From Rotaria macrura (lineage: Eukaryota; Rotifera; Eurotatoria; Philodinida; Philodinidae), in contig OENT01000095.1 in the NCBI GenBank assembly GCA_900239685.1, positions 62,001-126,000 on the forward strand: a DNA stretch of 64,000 nt, written 5' to 3'. The notes below the pieces were generated by a model, which worked only from the letters and a program-made list of their open reading frames with translations, was not told the origin of the DNA and made no database searches. Positions 36,061 through 53,616 of the stretch are shown here, in pieces (positions within the stretch are counted from its first letter, which is position 1; every line of letters starts with the position of its first letter). The position numbers and the translations under genes were made by a program.

Positions 36061-37090
36061 TTACAAACTCACGAAAATAAACGTATGGGAATCACGAAAA
36101 CATTTCTCGATAACAACAGTATTTGTTACTGCCTCCTTAACATCCGTTTTGCCGTGTCTAGTAATATCTTTTATTTTTAAGCAATTGGATCCCGTTGCTC
36201 TTGAACATCCTGTAGAAAAACTGATCATGAGAAAACGAGGGTTCTGGAAGATAGAGGTCAAATTTATCAAAGTTTTGACCTTGAGACTTATTTACTCCCA
36301 TTTCACATGCAACCCGAACTGGAAACTGTTTTCGAACGAAATTTAATAGAAGTGTTGAACCATACTTCAACTTCGAAAATATTATAGGATTAAAATGAAC
36401 ATTTTCAGAAAACGCATCAGTGATAACTTCCAATAGAAGCATGTTTTGACGAAAGGCCCTAACAATTATTCTAGTTTCATAGCAAAATCATTTGTTTACC
36501 AGTAGATTTCTCAAAAGTAATGCTGTTTAGCCTATTTTTAAATTTAATTTATACGATGGTAATTCAGTCGGATTCAAAGTATTTAGAAACTCTATTGGAA
36601 TATTGACTTGTAAATCATGATCGTCTATATCACCACGATTTTATACAGAGCTAGTCGCGTAAAAACTGCTTTGTTTAACATTTTTAAACTTTATCAAAAC
36701 ACGCTCATTGGTTAATCGACAATCTTAGTTTTTTGGGTAGACAATTGAAAGTCTTGAAAAACTTTTCAATATCAATACAGGTAAAATTATTACCAAAGCC
36801 ATCGCTAACTATGTCATTAGACACTAAACAAATAGGAACTTCAAGTTTAAATTAGATTTTAGATGTTGGTGGTAAAGGTATCATACCTTCACCGATATCT
36901 AAAAGCCATTTAGAAAAATCAGGATCTGTGATAGCTTGCACATTGCACTTTAGTTTTGAATGTTTGAAAAAGAACCAAACAGAAGACTCTTATTTTTGGA
37001 GCAATAATGTCACATCGAGATACTTTTCTAGCAGCGTGCAGAAATTGTCGAAAGTCATCACCTTAAAATACAGCAATCATTATACAATTT
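36061..37090 (-). pseudogene. Decayed PIF1-like helicase of Helitron type
   Basis: Read on the minus strand from high to low coordinates, successive fragments match the C-terminal half of Helitron/PIF1 helicases: GDDFRQFLHAARK (about 37060-37020; family GGDFRQVLPVVRK), FSKWLLDIGEG (about 36900), IPIEFLNTLNPTELP (about 36580), KLNLKIG then LLLRNL (about 36530), LLNFVRKQFPVRVACEMGVNKSQGQ-type motif V/VI sequence (about 36350-36290), YLPEPSFSH (about 36265), then after a frame change SRATGSNCLKI (about 36200). In-frame stops interrupt the LNLKIG and NK...FCYE parts, and a frameshift follows SFSHDQFF. It cannot encode an active enzyme. The Rep and N-terminal helicase parts were not found. A cellular PIF1 relic is a less likely alternative. 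Confidence 0.85.
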
Positions 37091-37508
37091 CTTTCACTGT
37101 ATGCTTTCATATATTCGTTTCGCTTTTGCTGTTTCTCTGTCATTTTGTAAAAAGAAATTTGAAAAGAGATGGTTTATAGTTAATCAATTTTATTACAGAA
37201 ACTTCACTATATATAATACTTGCTGTTATGCAAATTAAATGGAGTTCCTTCGTTTTTCTGCATATTCATACTTAAGATGACTTTAATAGAAACTAATGGG
37301 AAAAGATTACATGATTTCATGAAAATTTTGTCATTCTTCAGAAATAATTAAAACCAAAGATTACTGATAGATTCTTTCAATGACTGCTGTTTTCTCGATT
37401 TCGACAGTAGCAGGCTGGCGTTTGATTGATGTCATAGAACTAAAACTAAGTGTCCACTAATGCATTGACTGATTAATTTTATTCATTCGTAAATAAAAGA
37501 GTAGTACC

Positions 37509-37793
37509 CAGGTGAAAACATACGGTACGTATAAAGCCGTTTACGGTCAAATACGGGGTGTATACGACCGTAAAGCTGGTCCATGGTTTACGACCGTATT
37601 TTAACCGAGATACGGTCGTATTCGATCGATATACGACACAAATACGGCTAGAATACGGTCGTAAATCATATAACTGGTTTACGGTGGAATCCGGTACTTA
37701 TATAGTCGTTTACGATGTATAATTGCGGCGTAGAAACGACCGCTTACGGTGAAGGTACAGCGATTTACAGTGGACCATAACCTTCCTCCTGGG
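37509..37793. mobile_element. CCCAGG-type element (285 bp) with TA flanks
   Basis: The left end is TACCCAGGTGAAAACATACGG and the right end ATAACCTTCCTCCTGGGTA. TA on both sides (37507-37508 and 37794-37795) fits a TA target duplication. The interior is dense in CCGTA/TACGG/CGACCGTA words. The right end, inverted, matches the left end of the element at 23261, so this copy lies in the opposite orientation. Confidence 0.8.
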
Positions 37794-38848
37794 TAGTGGA
37801 ACACAGTAAAAACAGCCATAGGACATTATAAGCATTATTGTGCAGAGTTTCTGCTTGACTTGTACTTATGACTATCACTTATTTTCCATCGAAAACGTAA
37901 AACCTAACTACGGAAACAGGGAATGTCACTCGTTCTATATTTGAAAAATCCATTATTCCATTTTACACATAGATAGTTTAACTTGATAAGATTGGCTGAT
38001 GAAAAGGTTGACGATTGAGGAGTTACAATTTTTTCCTTTAGAACTAACATCCCTCACGAGATCATTAAAATGTAACATCAGTTGGAACATAGCATTAAAA
38101 CAAATGACCAACGTTTATTCGTAGTTGGATTAGATAGAACGATCAGATAAAATAACATATTACTGTAAAAAAGAATAAATTCGATTAAGATGAATTTCAC
38201 ACTATTCTAGAAGGAGTCTTAAACACAATTTTCTTTCACAAAACCAAAGTGGAGCTGTTGGACTTGATAGTCTCATGAATTATGTTTGAATAGGTCATGT
38301 TGACTAGATCAATCGAACCTAAATAGTCAGAATTAACTGACTAACAATAAGTCTCTTTTTACAGTTGAAATTTGTAACACAACATACAGAGACGTCGTAC
38401 CTATCAGTAATATTAAACTAACTATTAAAAACAAGTTGAAATATCGAAAGCGATAAAAAGAGAAGAATTGATCAGACGTGTATTTGACATAGAGTTATGC
38501 TAAAATTTAACGGATCTCTAAGTAAATTTGAGAAATAACATAATTTTGAATAATGTCCTTTGTCTAGAGTTATTTGTCTTCGAATTCTATGCGCGTCATA
38601 GACACTACTTTCTAAAAGTAAAATTAAATGTTGACCCTACTCTATTTAGTGTATGAATTTTTCAACTCTAACACAAGTTATGAATTATACTGCTGTTCGT
38701 CTACTTCTTGTGTCAGAATTATAGCGAGCGCTTTTCGAAATTTCATAGTGCCAAAACATGGAAACGCTTGATTTCGTTGGTTCACAAACATAGACTAAGA
38801 TAATATCATTTTCCGATGTTAAAACTGCAGAGAATAAAGCCACAATAT

Positions 38849-39715
38849 CCCATGTAGTGAAAACCGCGCAAAAACCGTCGGTTAACCGGCGGTATACCGA
38901 TCGTATAACTGAGGAGTTTACCGGCGGATAACCGGCGGTTTTTGATGAATCTATATGATACTTTTATCGGCTGCCTTTTGTAGTTCTGATTTAATTTACA
39001 AGTTTGTGCATTATTTTATAAATTTATTTGTATTTTATATAAAAAAAACATACAAAAAAATGACGAATGATGTCACACGACTTGAAAAAAACCGAATTTC
39101 ATACATGATACAGAAAAAAAGATAAAAAATAAAATTGGAGCCAACACGAACTAAAATAAATAAAAAGAATAAAAATAAAACTAGCTATTTTTTGGTTTTA
39201 CTTAAATAATTCATTTTTTTCGAATGTGCATGAATGGATATATCTGAAAAGAAAAAACAAATAGAAAAACTGTCTCATTATATTTAATTTATGAAAAATA
39301 ATGAGCAAGTGCATTTATACCACACTACTGAGCTTTACTACTACATCGCAGTATTAGCACTTAAAATTAAAGTAACTGAATGGAAATTTTCTAACCGTTA
39401 GATTTCTAACGGTTTAGACTATGAATCATCCCAGGATCAGCTAATAAAAAAATTTCACAGCGCCACCTATCAAAAATGATGTGTTAAGTGATTTTCAGTG
39501 CTACTGACACTCTCATGGCTTATTTTAACAATATAATTATGTGATAAACAATGACAACAATATTTTGAATTAATTACTGCGTAAACCGCTAATTACCATT
39601 AGAACCGAACGGTTATATTGAAACCATCGAAATCCGTCGGTAAACCGCGGTTAACCGGCGGTATTGTTGAAACCGCCGAAAACCGGCGGTATCTATATGA
39701 AAGTGAGGACATGGG
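38849..39715. mobile_element. AACCGGCGGT-rich element with CCCATGT...ACATGGG ends (tentative borders)
   Basis: Two clusters of AACCGGCGGT/CGGTTAACCG words (about 38865-38945 and 39575-39690) bracket 630 bp of AT-rich DNA. The outer borders CCCATGT (38849) and ACATGGG (39709-39715) are inverted copies. Both clusters share CGGTTAACCGGCGGTAT and are followed by ATCTATATGA. A small CTAACCGTTAG/CTAACGGTTTAG hairpin lies inside near 39395. No coding capacity was seen. Borders are by eye. Confidence 0.5.
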
Positions 39716-40305
39716 TGTATGTCTACGACAATCAAAAGAAACAAGAATTAGTTGTAAACCTATAGTCTCTTGAAGACTGTCTTGAATGCTATCGAACATC
39801 AAAGTTATTAGTTTCTTTTTTGATAAACGAAAAAGATGCCCTGTCTCTTGAGGGTACATCAAAAAAGGAATTTATTTGTCAATGGCACAATCATTCTCCA
39901 GTAACTAGTGACAACTACTAACATATTGATTTTTGATTAGCTATAGGATAGTGGTGAAACCTTGAAGTAGAAAAGGAGAAAAACTTTAATTTTAATTTTC
40001 ATGTTAAATTAGTGACGCATCAGTTCATTTCAACTCATCAATAGTAAGCACTAGACTTTATTTGAATCATCAAATTCTTTTGTTATTGGACGGAATTGGC
40101 TCGTAGATTTTAGTGTTCGTTCCTATATTTTTTTCTTTTTTCCTTCGTCTTTTCCTTGTTTTTTCTTATTTACATGGATTCATATTCATAAACTTTCGTT
40201 GATGATGAGTAATAATTACAATCAAATGACTATGGTCACATTTTGATTTTTGTAGTTTTAAGTGCATCGCAACACATATTTTGTTATTGATTTTGAATAT
40301 CTACT

Positions 40306-47499
<7,194 letters not shown>

Positions 47500-48201
47500 T
47501 TTAAAAATATCTTGCTTCATTTTTTCCTCATATATATGTATATTTACATGTATATGTACACTAGTTGCAAGTCTTTCTTCTTTCAATTTAGCCATGTGCT
47601 TGCTCTATTAGATTTTTCTACAAAAGTAATTATAAAAAAAATTGACAAGCGACGTGCAAGACGTTTTTTCTTCTTTGTTTTTCTAAATGTCTTTGTACAG
47701 TTAAACGAGAGCTAAATACATAATCATCTAGACTTTAACACTTGCTGTTATTTATTTACTATAATTTTTTTTGTTGGTTTTCTCATTGAGGGATTTACAA
47801 TGTTGTCAATTTTATTTGCTAATAATGTATGTGCGTGTGTGTATGTCGTCTGAAGACTTCATTGTTGCTAGTTCTCACTGAAAATTCTATTACTAATCCT
47901 GTTACTCGGTGTTTTTTATCATTGTTTTGTTCTTGTTCTTCTCATGTATATTCCGGCAATTCGGAGAACATGAATAATACTGACAAAGAAACGAAGTTGC
48001 AGTTTATTTTTTTCTTACATTTTCAGATAATGCAAAGAAGTAGAATTCATGACTTTTTATTCAAAAGTCATTATGCCAGAATCGTATGATTTATGTGAGA
48101 CAAATATGAATGATTATATTCTTTTTCAAAATAGTTGTTCATACACTTTGAATAAATGTCCTATGTCATTTATGTAATTATCAGATAGTCTTTGATTTTC
48201 C
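47500..48201. other. Intergenic DNA between the HECT ligase and TSPO genes
   Basis: It contains a short GT-rich run near 47829 and an AATAAA at 48151-48156 that may end the ligase transcript, about 650 nt after its stop. Directly before the first TSPO gene stands ATTATCAG, an acceptor-like site 18 nt before the ATG. Confidence 0.45.
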
Positions 48202-48897
48202 ATGGATATAAATTGGGTATCATTGTCCGGTTGGATATTATTACCTCAAATTGGTGGTGTTCTAGGTGGTATTGCAGCAGCAAAACAAATCAAAACTTGG
48301 TATGAAGTAAGTTAGTCGACAACAATAAAACAATGTTAACATCCAAAGAGTTTTTTAACAGAAACTTCTGAAACCATCTTGGCGTCCGCCAAATGTGATA
48401 TTTGGTCCTGTTTGGACAATACTCTATCTTTGTATGGGGCTTGCTTCATATTTAATTAGTCGTGATGGTCAAGGATCATTCAAAACCATGGCGTTAACAT
48501 TTTATTTCATGCAATTATTTCTTAATTGGATATGGACACCGATATTTTTCATTTTCCATCAATTAGGAGCTGTGAGTTCGAAAACGAAAAATAAATGAAT
48601 ATGATTCGTGATTAATCTAATTCGTTTTAGGCTTTGGTTATCATACTTCTTCTATTCATTAACATTTTTATTTGTTTATTCCAATTCTGGCAAATAAATA
48701 CTTATGCTGGTATGCTACTAGTACCCTATTTTGTCTGGGTTGGATTCGGTAAATTTTACTGATAAGTCTTGACTTTTGTTTGAATTATTCAGATTTTAGC
48801 TTCAGCATTAACTATGTCAATATGGTTACTTAATTCACCTTATGCTCAGCCACCACCTCGTCGACCACGGCCAGTGTCCGATCTCTATCAGCAATAA
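48202..48897 (+). CDS. TSPO: Translocator protein TSPO, copy 1
   Basis: TSPO (peripheral benzodiazepine receptor) is a five-helix protein of the outer mitochondrial membrane that binds porphyrins and cholesterol. Exons 48202-48306, 48362-48571, 48631-48748 and 48800-48897 give 176 residues; the usual length is about 169. Diagnostic motifs: GGVLGGI (helix 1), [24 protein letters not shown] (helix 2), [10 protein letters not shown] (helix 3), VPYFVWVGF and [11 protein letters not shown] (helix 5). The last acceptor was placed at TTTTAG (48799), not the CAG seven bases earlier, because only that keeps the helix-5 frame. The AATAAA hexamer at 48893-48898 overlaps the stop codon, so the 3'UTR may be extremely short. 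A second TSPO gene starts 112 bp downstream on the same strand. Confidence 0.95.
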
Positions 48898-49009
48898 AAT
48901 GTTGTCGTATTCTTTTTTTTTCGTGTTCTCTCTCGATCTTGGATTCTGCTACAAAAAAATATTGCCATTTATTTTTTTAATTGTTGGTTGTAGATATTTG
49001 TAATTTCCT

Positions 49010-49677
49010 ATGAGTTTATCGAAAGCAGCGATCGGATTAACGGTTTTACCACATTTAGGTACATTATCATAGTTCTCGCTTTTTAGTTCAGTCATGTAAA
49101 ATATTTATTATATTATGTTTAGGTGGCTTTCTTGGTGGATATGTAACACGAAAAAATATCAAAGATTGGTATATTGAACATAAATAAAATGAAAATTGAT
49201 GAAAATTTTCTCCTTTTAAGGTATGAAAAACTTGATCGACCAGCATGGAGACCACCAAATTGGGCATTTGCACCTGTATGGACATCATTGTATACAATGA
49301 TGGGTTATGCTTCATATCTCATTTATCGAGATGGTCTCGGTGATAGCCAAACGCGTGCTCTAGCCTTATATGGTTCTCAGTTAGCTTTAAATTGGCTTTG
49401 GACACCAATTTTTTTCGGATATCATAAAATCGGCATGGTAAGTCGGCAGTATTTTCTCTAAAGATATGATTAAGAAATGATTTCGCCTCTATGTTCGCTT
49501 TAGGCATTTGGAGAAATGCTTTTTCTCTTGTCCAATATTGGTTTGTGTATTGGTGCATTTTATCCAATCAATCGAACAGCTGCTTATCTCCTAGTGCCTT
49601 ATTTTGGTTGGGTATCGATGGCCACAGCTCTCACATATTCAGTGTGGCAACGAAATAAAGACAATAAGGATTCGTAG
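49010..49677 (+). CDS. TSPO: Translocator protein TSPO, copy 2 (tandem paralogue)
   Basis: Exons 49010-49058, 49123-49168, 49221-49437 and 49504-49677 give 161 residues. Motifs: [15 protein letters not shown] (helix 1), [72 protein letters not shown]. It is closer to animal consensus TSPO than copy 1 ([11 protein letters not shown]) and has an extra intron: the first exon of copy 1 is divided here after LPHLG. The two proteins share the motif pattern but differ at many positions, so the duplication is not recent. A TTGGTTGTAG acceptor-like tract ends 17 nt before the ATG, in the 112-bp gap behind copy 1. Confidence 0.95.
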
Positions 49678-51459
49678 ATGTTGAATTCCAGCATGCACAT
49701 GAAATGGCAGAATAGTTCTTACACTCCACTCTTTCATTAGTTAAAACTAGTTGTCTCGACATAATTGAATATATGAACACTTTAAAGAGGAATAATTAAG
49801 TTCTCTAATACGTAGCTTATAAAGATATCTTAACATTACATTCATGTAAGATTGAGTTTTGTAGAATGTGAAGAAAATAAAAATAACTTGGTGACTTCTA
49901 AAAACAATGCTTGTCATTTACAAGTATATATATATATATATGAGCAATATACTTGTAATGAAAATCGAAGAATTCATGATGATTTTTCATATCCATCAGT
50001 TGTGACAGGAAATTATCGAAAAAAGATGATATTTATACTTATGTCACGAAATAATTGTAAGGAATTTTACAATTCATTTAATACGTTGCTGAATCAATTG
50101 TCTTTAGGGAGATACATTAATGACTATCAATGAGTTGCTTGCACCATTAAGTTTTGTACATTTGCTAATACTATTTGTTTATATTTACAAGCTGTATTAA
50201 AGGAATGCACTATAAAAATGTACATGAAATTTCGATAGAAAATTATATGTCTAAGAAGGACTGCAGTCTTTTTTGTAAAAACGAATCGTGACGAAAACAA
50301 AAATTTACAGAGACTTGCAAATACAGTTATTGTTTACCATATTTTCAGAGTTTTGTTGATGAGCATCCATTAATTTTCGTGTATTTTCGGTTTTTGCGCA
50401 TGCAACAAAAGAATATTCGATATGCACCATCGTACTATACAGCCATGGATAAAAATTTCAGTTAAATAATATGATTTGTGTACATAAAAAGGAGAGAAGC
50501 TGACCAGATTGTGTTTTTTTCGTTACTGAACAGAATCTATCAATTCATATTTCAGAGAGCATCATCAAAATAAAAGATATTAGGATGTTAGCTTTGTATT
50601 GCTTGTTTCGGAAAGAACTACTTTAATATTTGAAAAACAAAACAACGCATGCATCGAATTCACTGCTCTACTTAACTATTTATGTATTCATGTTTCTATG
50701 AAATAGTCGACGAATACTTATTGAGTATTACAATAGAAACGATTGTCACGTCTTTGAATATTATTGTGTATATGTGAGTTTGTTTCATCGAAGATTGTCG
50801 ATAGTGTTCTTTAAATCATTTTTATATTTTTATCAGTAAGCATACTATGCTTGGATTTATTATGTGACATTTTAAATGACATTGCAACTCATAATGATAA
50901 AGATACAACTGTACATGCAGATGTTCATTTGTTATAGTCAACAGTTAGCATTTGTATTTTTCTTCCTTCGAACTCTTTTAATAGATGCATTGATCTCAAT
51001 CGGAACTAATGATTCAGACTCGAGCTTACGGCTATTCACAATCAATCGCAATATCAAAACAAGAGACTGGTTTGAAAGTTACTGATCCCTCCCGAGAACA
51101 TGTTTCTATTTCCATAAACTTAGTTTATTATTAATAATGACAAACGAACCAAATACATGTAAAATTTCATCCGACGAAAAGAAAAATTATGTGCGGTACA
51201 AAATCGAAAGCAAACTTATTTATATACAGCAAGCATTTGACAATTTTCGATTTATAGCTATAAGCTCTCTTGCTTGTTTTTCTCGTTCACAATATCCAAG
51301 GACCATTCAACCAGGTTTGTTTATTTATAGAAAAGTTCGGTTAGCGTAATCAAGTTATACATATCCGATTGTTACTCGTGTTAATCAAGTTCCTGTTATA
51401 TAGATGTATCTATTTCCATGTTAATTAACTTCTTCCTGTTTTGCATTTCGAAATTAGCA
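49678..51459. other. Intergenic DNA between convergent TSPO and GPCR genes
   Basis: AT-rich with a short TA run near 49927. Several open frames of 70-90 codons have no recognisable content. Both neighbouring genes are transcribed towards this stretch, so it should hold two 3' ends. Confidence 0.45.
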
Positions 51460-53616
51460 TCATTGAACTAATGTTAATGACGAAGCCTTTTTGTGACCAC
51501 GCCGTATTTTCTGTTGAAATAAGATAAATACATGTTTAACAGCATGACTCATAACGCAATAGCATAGTGGATTAATGGCTGAATTCGATAAAGAAAATAA
51601 CTGAAATATTGGATTAATGTAAAGAACAAGAAACATCTTCTTGTCTGTATTCTTTACATATGATAAAAAGGCAGCTGCTTGATCTTCATCTGATTTTGTT
51701 TCAGTTGAATTTGTCAATAAACTATCAGGAATATATGTATTCGATGTTACATCGATATAAATTGATAAAATATTTAAAGGCAGCCGTGTAATAAAAAAGA
51801 CAATCACTAAACAAGAAAAACAAAGTGAAAAAATTGTTACTATTTTTTCTGATCGAAAATCTTTCGTCATTTCACCGAGAGTTATGAGCAATTTAACAAC
51901 TCTTCGACGGCTTTGCAAAAATCGACTTGCATTTTCAAAATCAAATATTGATCGACGTTGTTGATTAAGTCCGTTTAATATTCGATTTTGACTTGGCAAA
52001 GACGTCACACTTGAACGAAGTAGTCCGCTTGTGCATTGACTGATGGATTGTCTTTGACATATTGATATCAATCGTTCTTGTTGTGGATCCAATTGCATGA
52101 TATTTGTGTTTGATGCGTAATTATTTTCACTGACACGTCGCGGTGTAACATTCAATAAATGACGATACGTATTGTTATCATCCAATATTGTATTTTGTCT
52201 TTGCCGTTGTCGATGAAGATTATGTTCATTCTTCTTATGATAATGAACACATAATGGTCGAGTATTTTGACTTGTATTTCTACGTATGTCATGAATGAAA
52301 TCTTCAGATAAAGCTGAGAAACGTGTTGTATTCAATGAAGATGATGATAAGGGTGTTTGAACATTTGTATCAATAAACCAAAGTGAAAAACTGATACGGA
52401 TATAACAATACGTCATTAATGTCAATGGTAATAGAAAAAGAACGACAAGTAATATAAAATCATAGACCAATCGAGCATTCATATTTTGATGCCATTCTTC
52501 AGCACATGCTGTTAATGTTATTTCAAATGGGTCGACTATTCGATGATGTAAAATAAGGGGAATCATAAGAAGAAATGCTAGATAGCACAATGCAACACAT
52601 AGACATGAAAATTTTTTAAAAAGAAAAGAAATTCGTTGAAGACTATTACATACAAGCAATCCATGTCATTCCAATTATGATAAGTACTCTTGTTGGGCTA
52701 CAAAGTAATTTCGAATACATCGGCTTATGTATAGCAATAAATCGGTCGATGCTTACTGAATACGTAAAAGAAAGTAGACATGAGTATGACAAAATACTTT
52801 GCTTTATATTCACTTACCGGCCATTAGCGTGAAAATAGATACGGCCACTGATGTACCTAATAATATTTCATTAAAAAATAAAACAAATAAGAGCAAATCT
52901 CTATCAAAACTAGATACAACGACGAAAAGATGATCATGGTATTAATCAGACACACGAGAATTCCTATCAATCAAATACAGGACACAAATTGTAATTAGCT
53001 TAGAATTAAATATGAACGACGTTAGATAATACTTGTATGCATCGTATATGATAGAACATAAAGTAATCCTTATCCTAATCTGATGCAAAAAAGAAACAAA
53101 TAGAACATACAACAAGGTATATCTATGTAATCGAGTGAGACAATTTAATTGCAGACAAATTTTATTAGAACATAAGAAAAAACTGATTTCTCCTTTATTC
53201 ATGTATCACCGACATGACACTGAGTTACGAGACGTCCTTGAATATTCATCTAATTCGTCTGAAAATATTATTTTACCCTGCATGAATGGTACGAATCGAC
53301 AAAGAAATTCTCCAAATATCCAACGTTTATCATAATAATGATAAGCTGTTGGTGGTAAACAAACTAATGTTGCAATAAGATCGGATACAGCTAGATTAAG
53401 TAAAAAGCGATTTGTAAGTGTGTGCATACGTCGACGTTTTATTATCATAACAATGACAAATACATTAGCTATAAGACCAATGAGAAATATGATAGCATAA
53501 ATGAAAAAAAGTATAAATGAAAATAAAAACGATGTATGTGTTTGTGCAGTTTTCATCCAAAATAAATTCGGCTGATGAGAATAGTTATAAGTCGTTGTCA
53601 TTTCTTGAGAGATCAT
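51460..53616 (-). CDS. Rhodopsin-like (class A) peptide-type GPCR
   Basis: Exons on the minus strand are 53616-53277, 52856-52818, 52755-52654 and 52577-51460, together 532 residues. The start is MISQEMTTTYNYS with N-glycosylation-type sites. TM1 has GLIANVFVIVMIIKRRRM, TM2 LLNLAVSDLIATLVC, then WIFGEFLC (Cys3.25), TM3 SVAVSIFTLMAVSIDRF, TM4 IIIGMTWIASFLL, and a second-loop Cys (LTACAEEW). A very long third intracellular loop (about 150 residues, Arg/Gln/Ser-rich) precedes TM6, and TM7 has NSAINPLCY. DRY is DRF. In TM6 the CWxP motif reads TRLP, so Trp6.48 is Arg. The 39-nt second exon is supported on both sides by frame and homology. The TM2-TM3 region resembles invertebrate neuropeptide receptors, but I cannot name the ligand class. 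Confidence 0.9.

Larger units (their letters stand above)
37091..40305. other. Intergenic, element-rich DNA upstream of the HECT ligase gene
   Basis: It contains the CCCAGG-type element at 37509-37793 and an AACCGGCGGT-rich element at 38849-39715. No gene was recognised. A pyrimidine tract ending in TTTTTGTAG (about 40245-40254) precedes the ligase start codon. Confidence 0.5.

Noticed and set aside
48793..48799. Earlier CAG acceptor (48792) for the last exon of TSPO copy 1
   Set aside because: Using it shifts the frame and destroys the conserved helix-5 sequence; the next AG seven bases on restores it.
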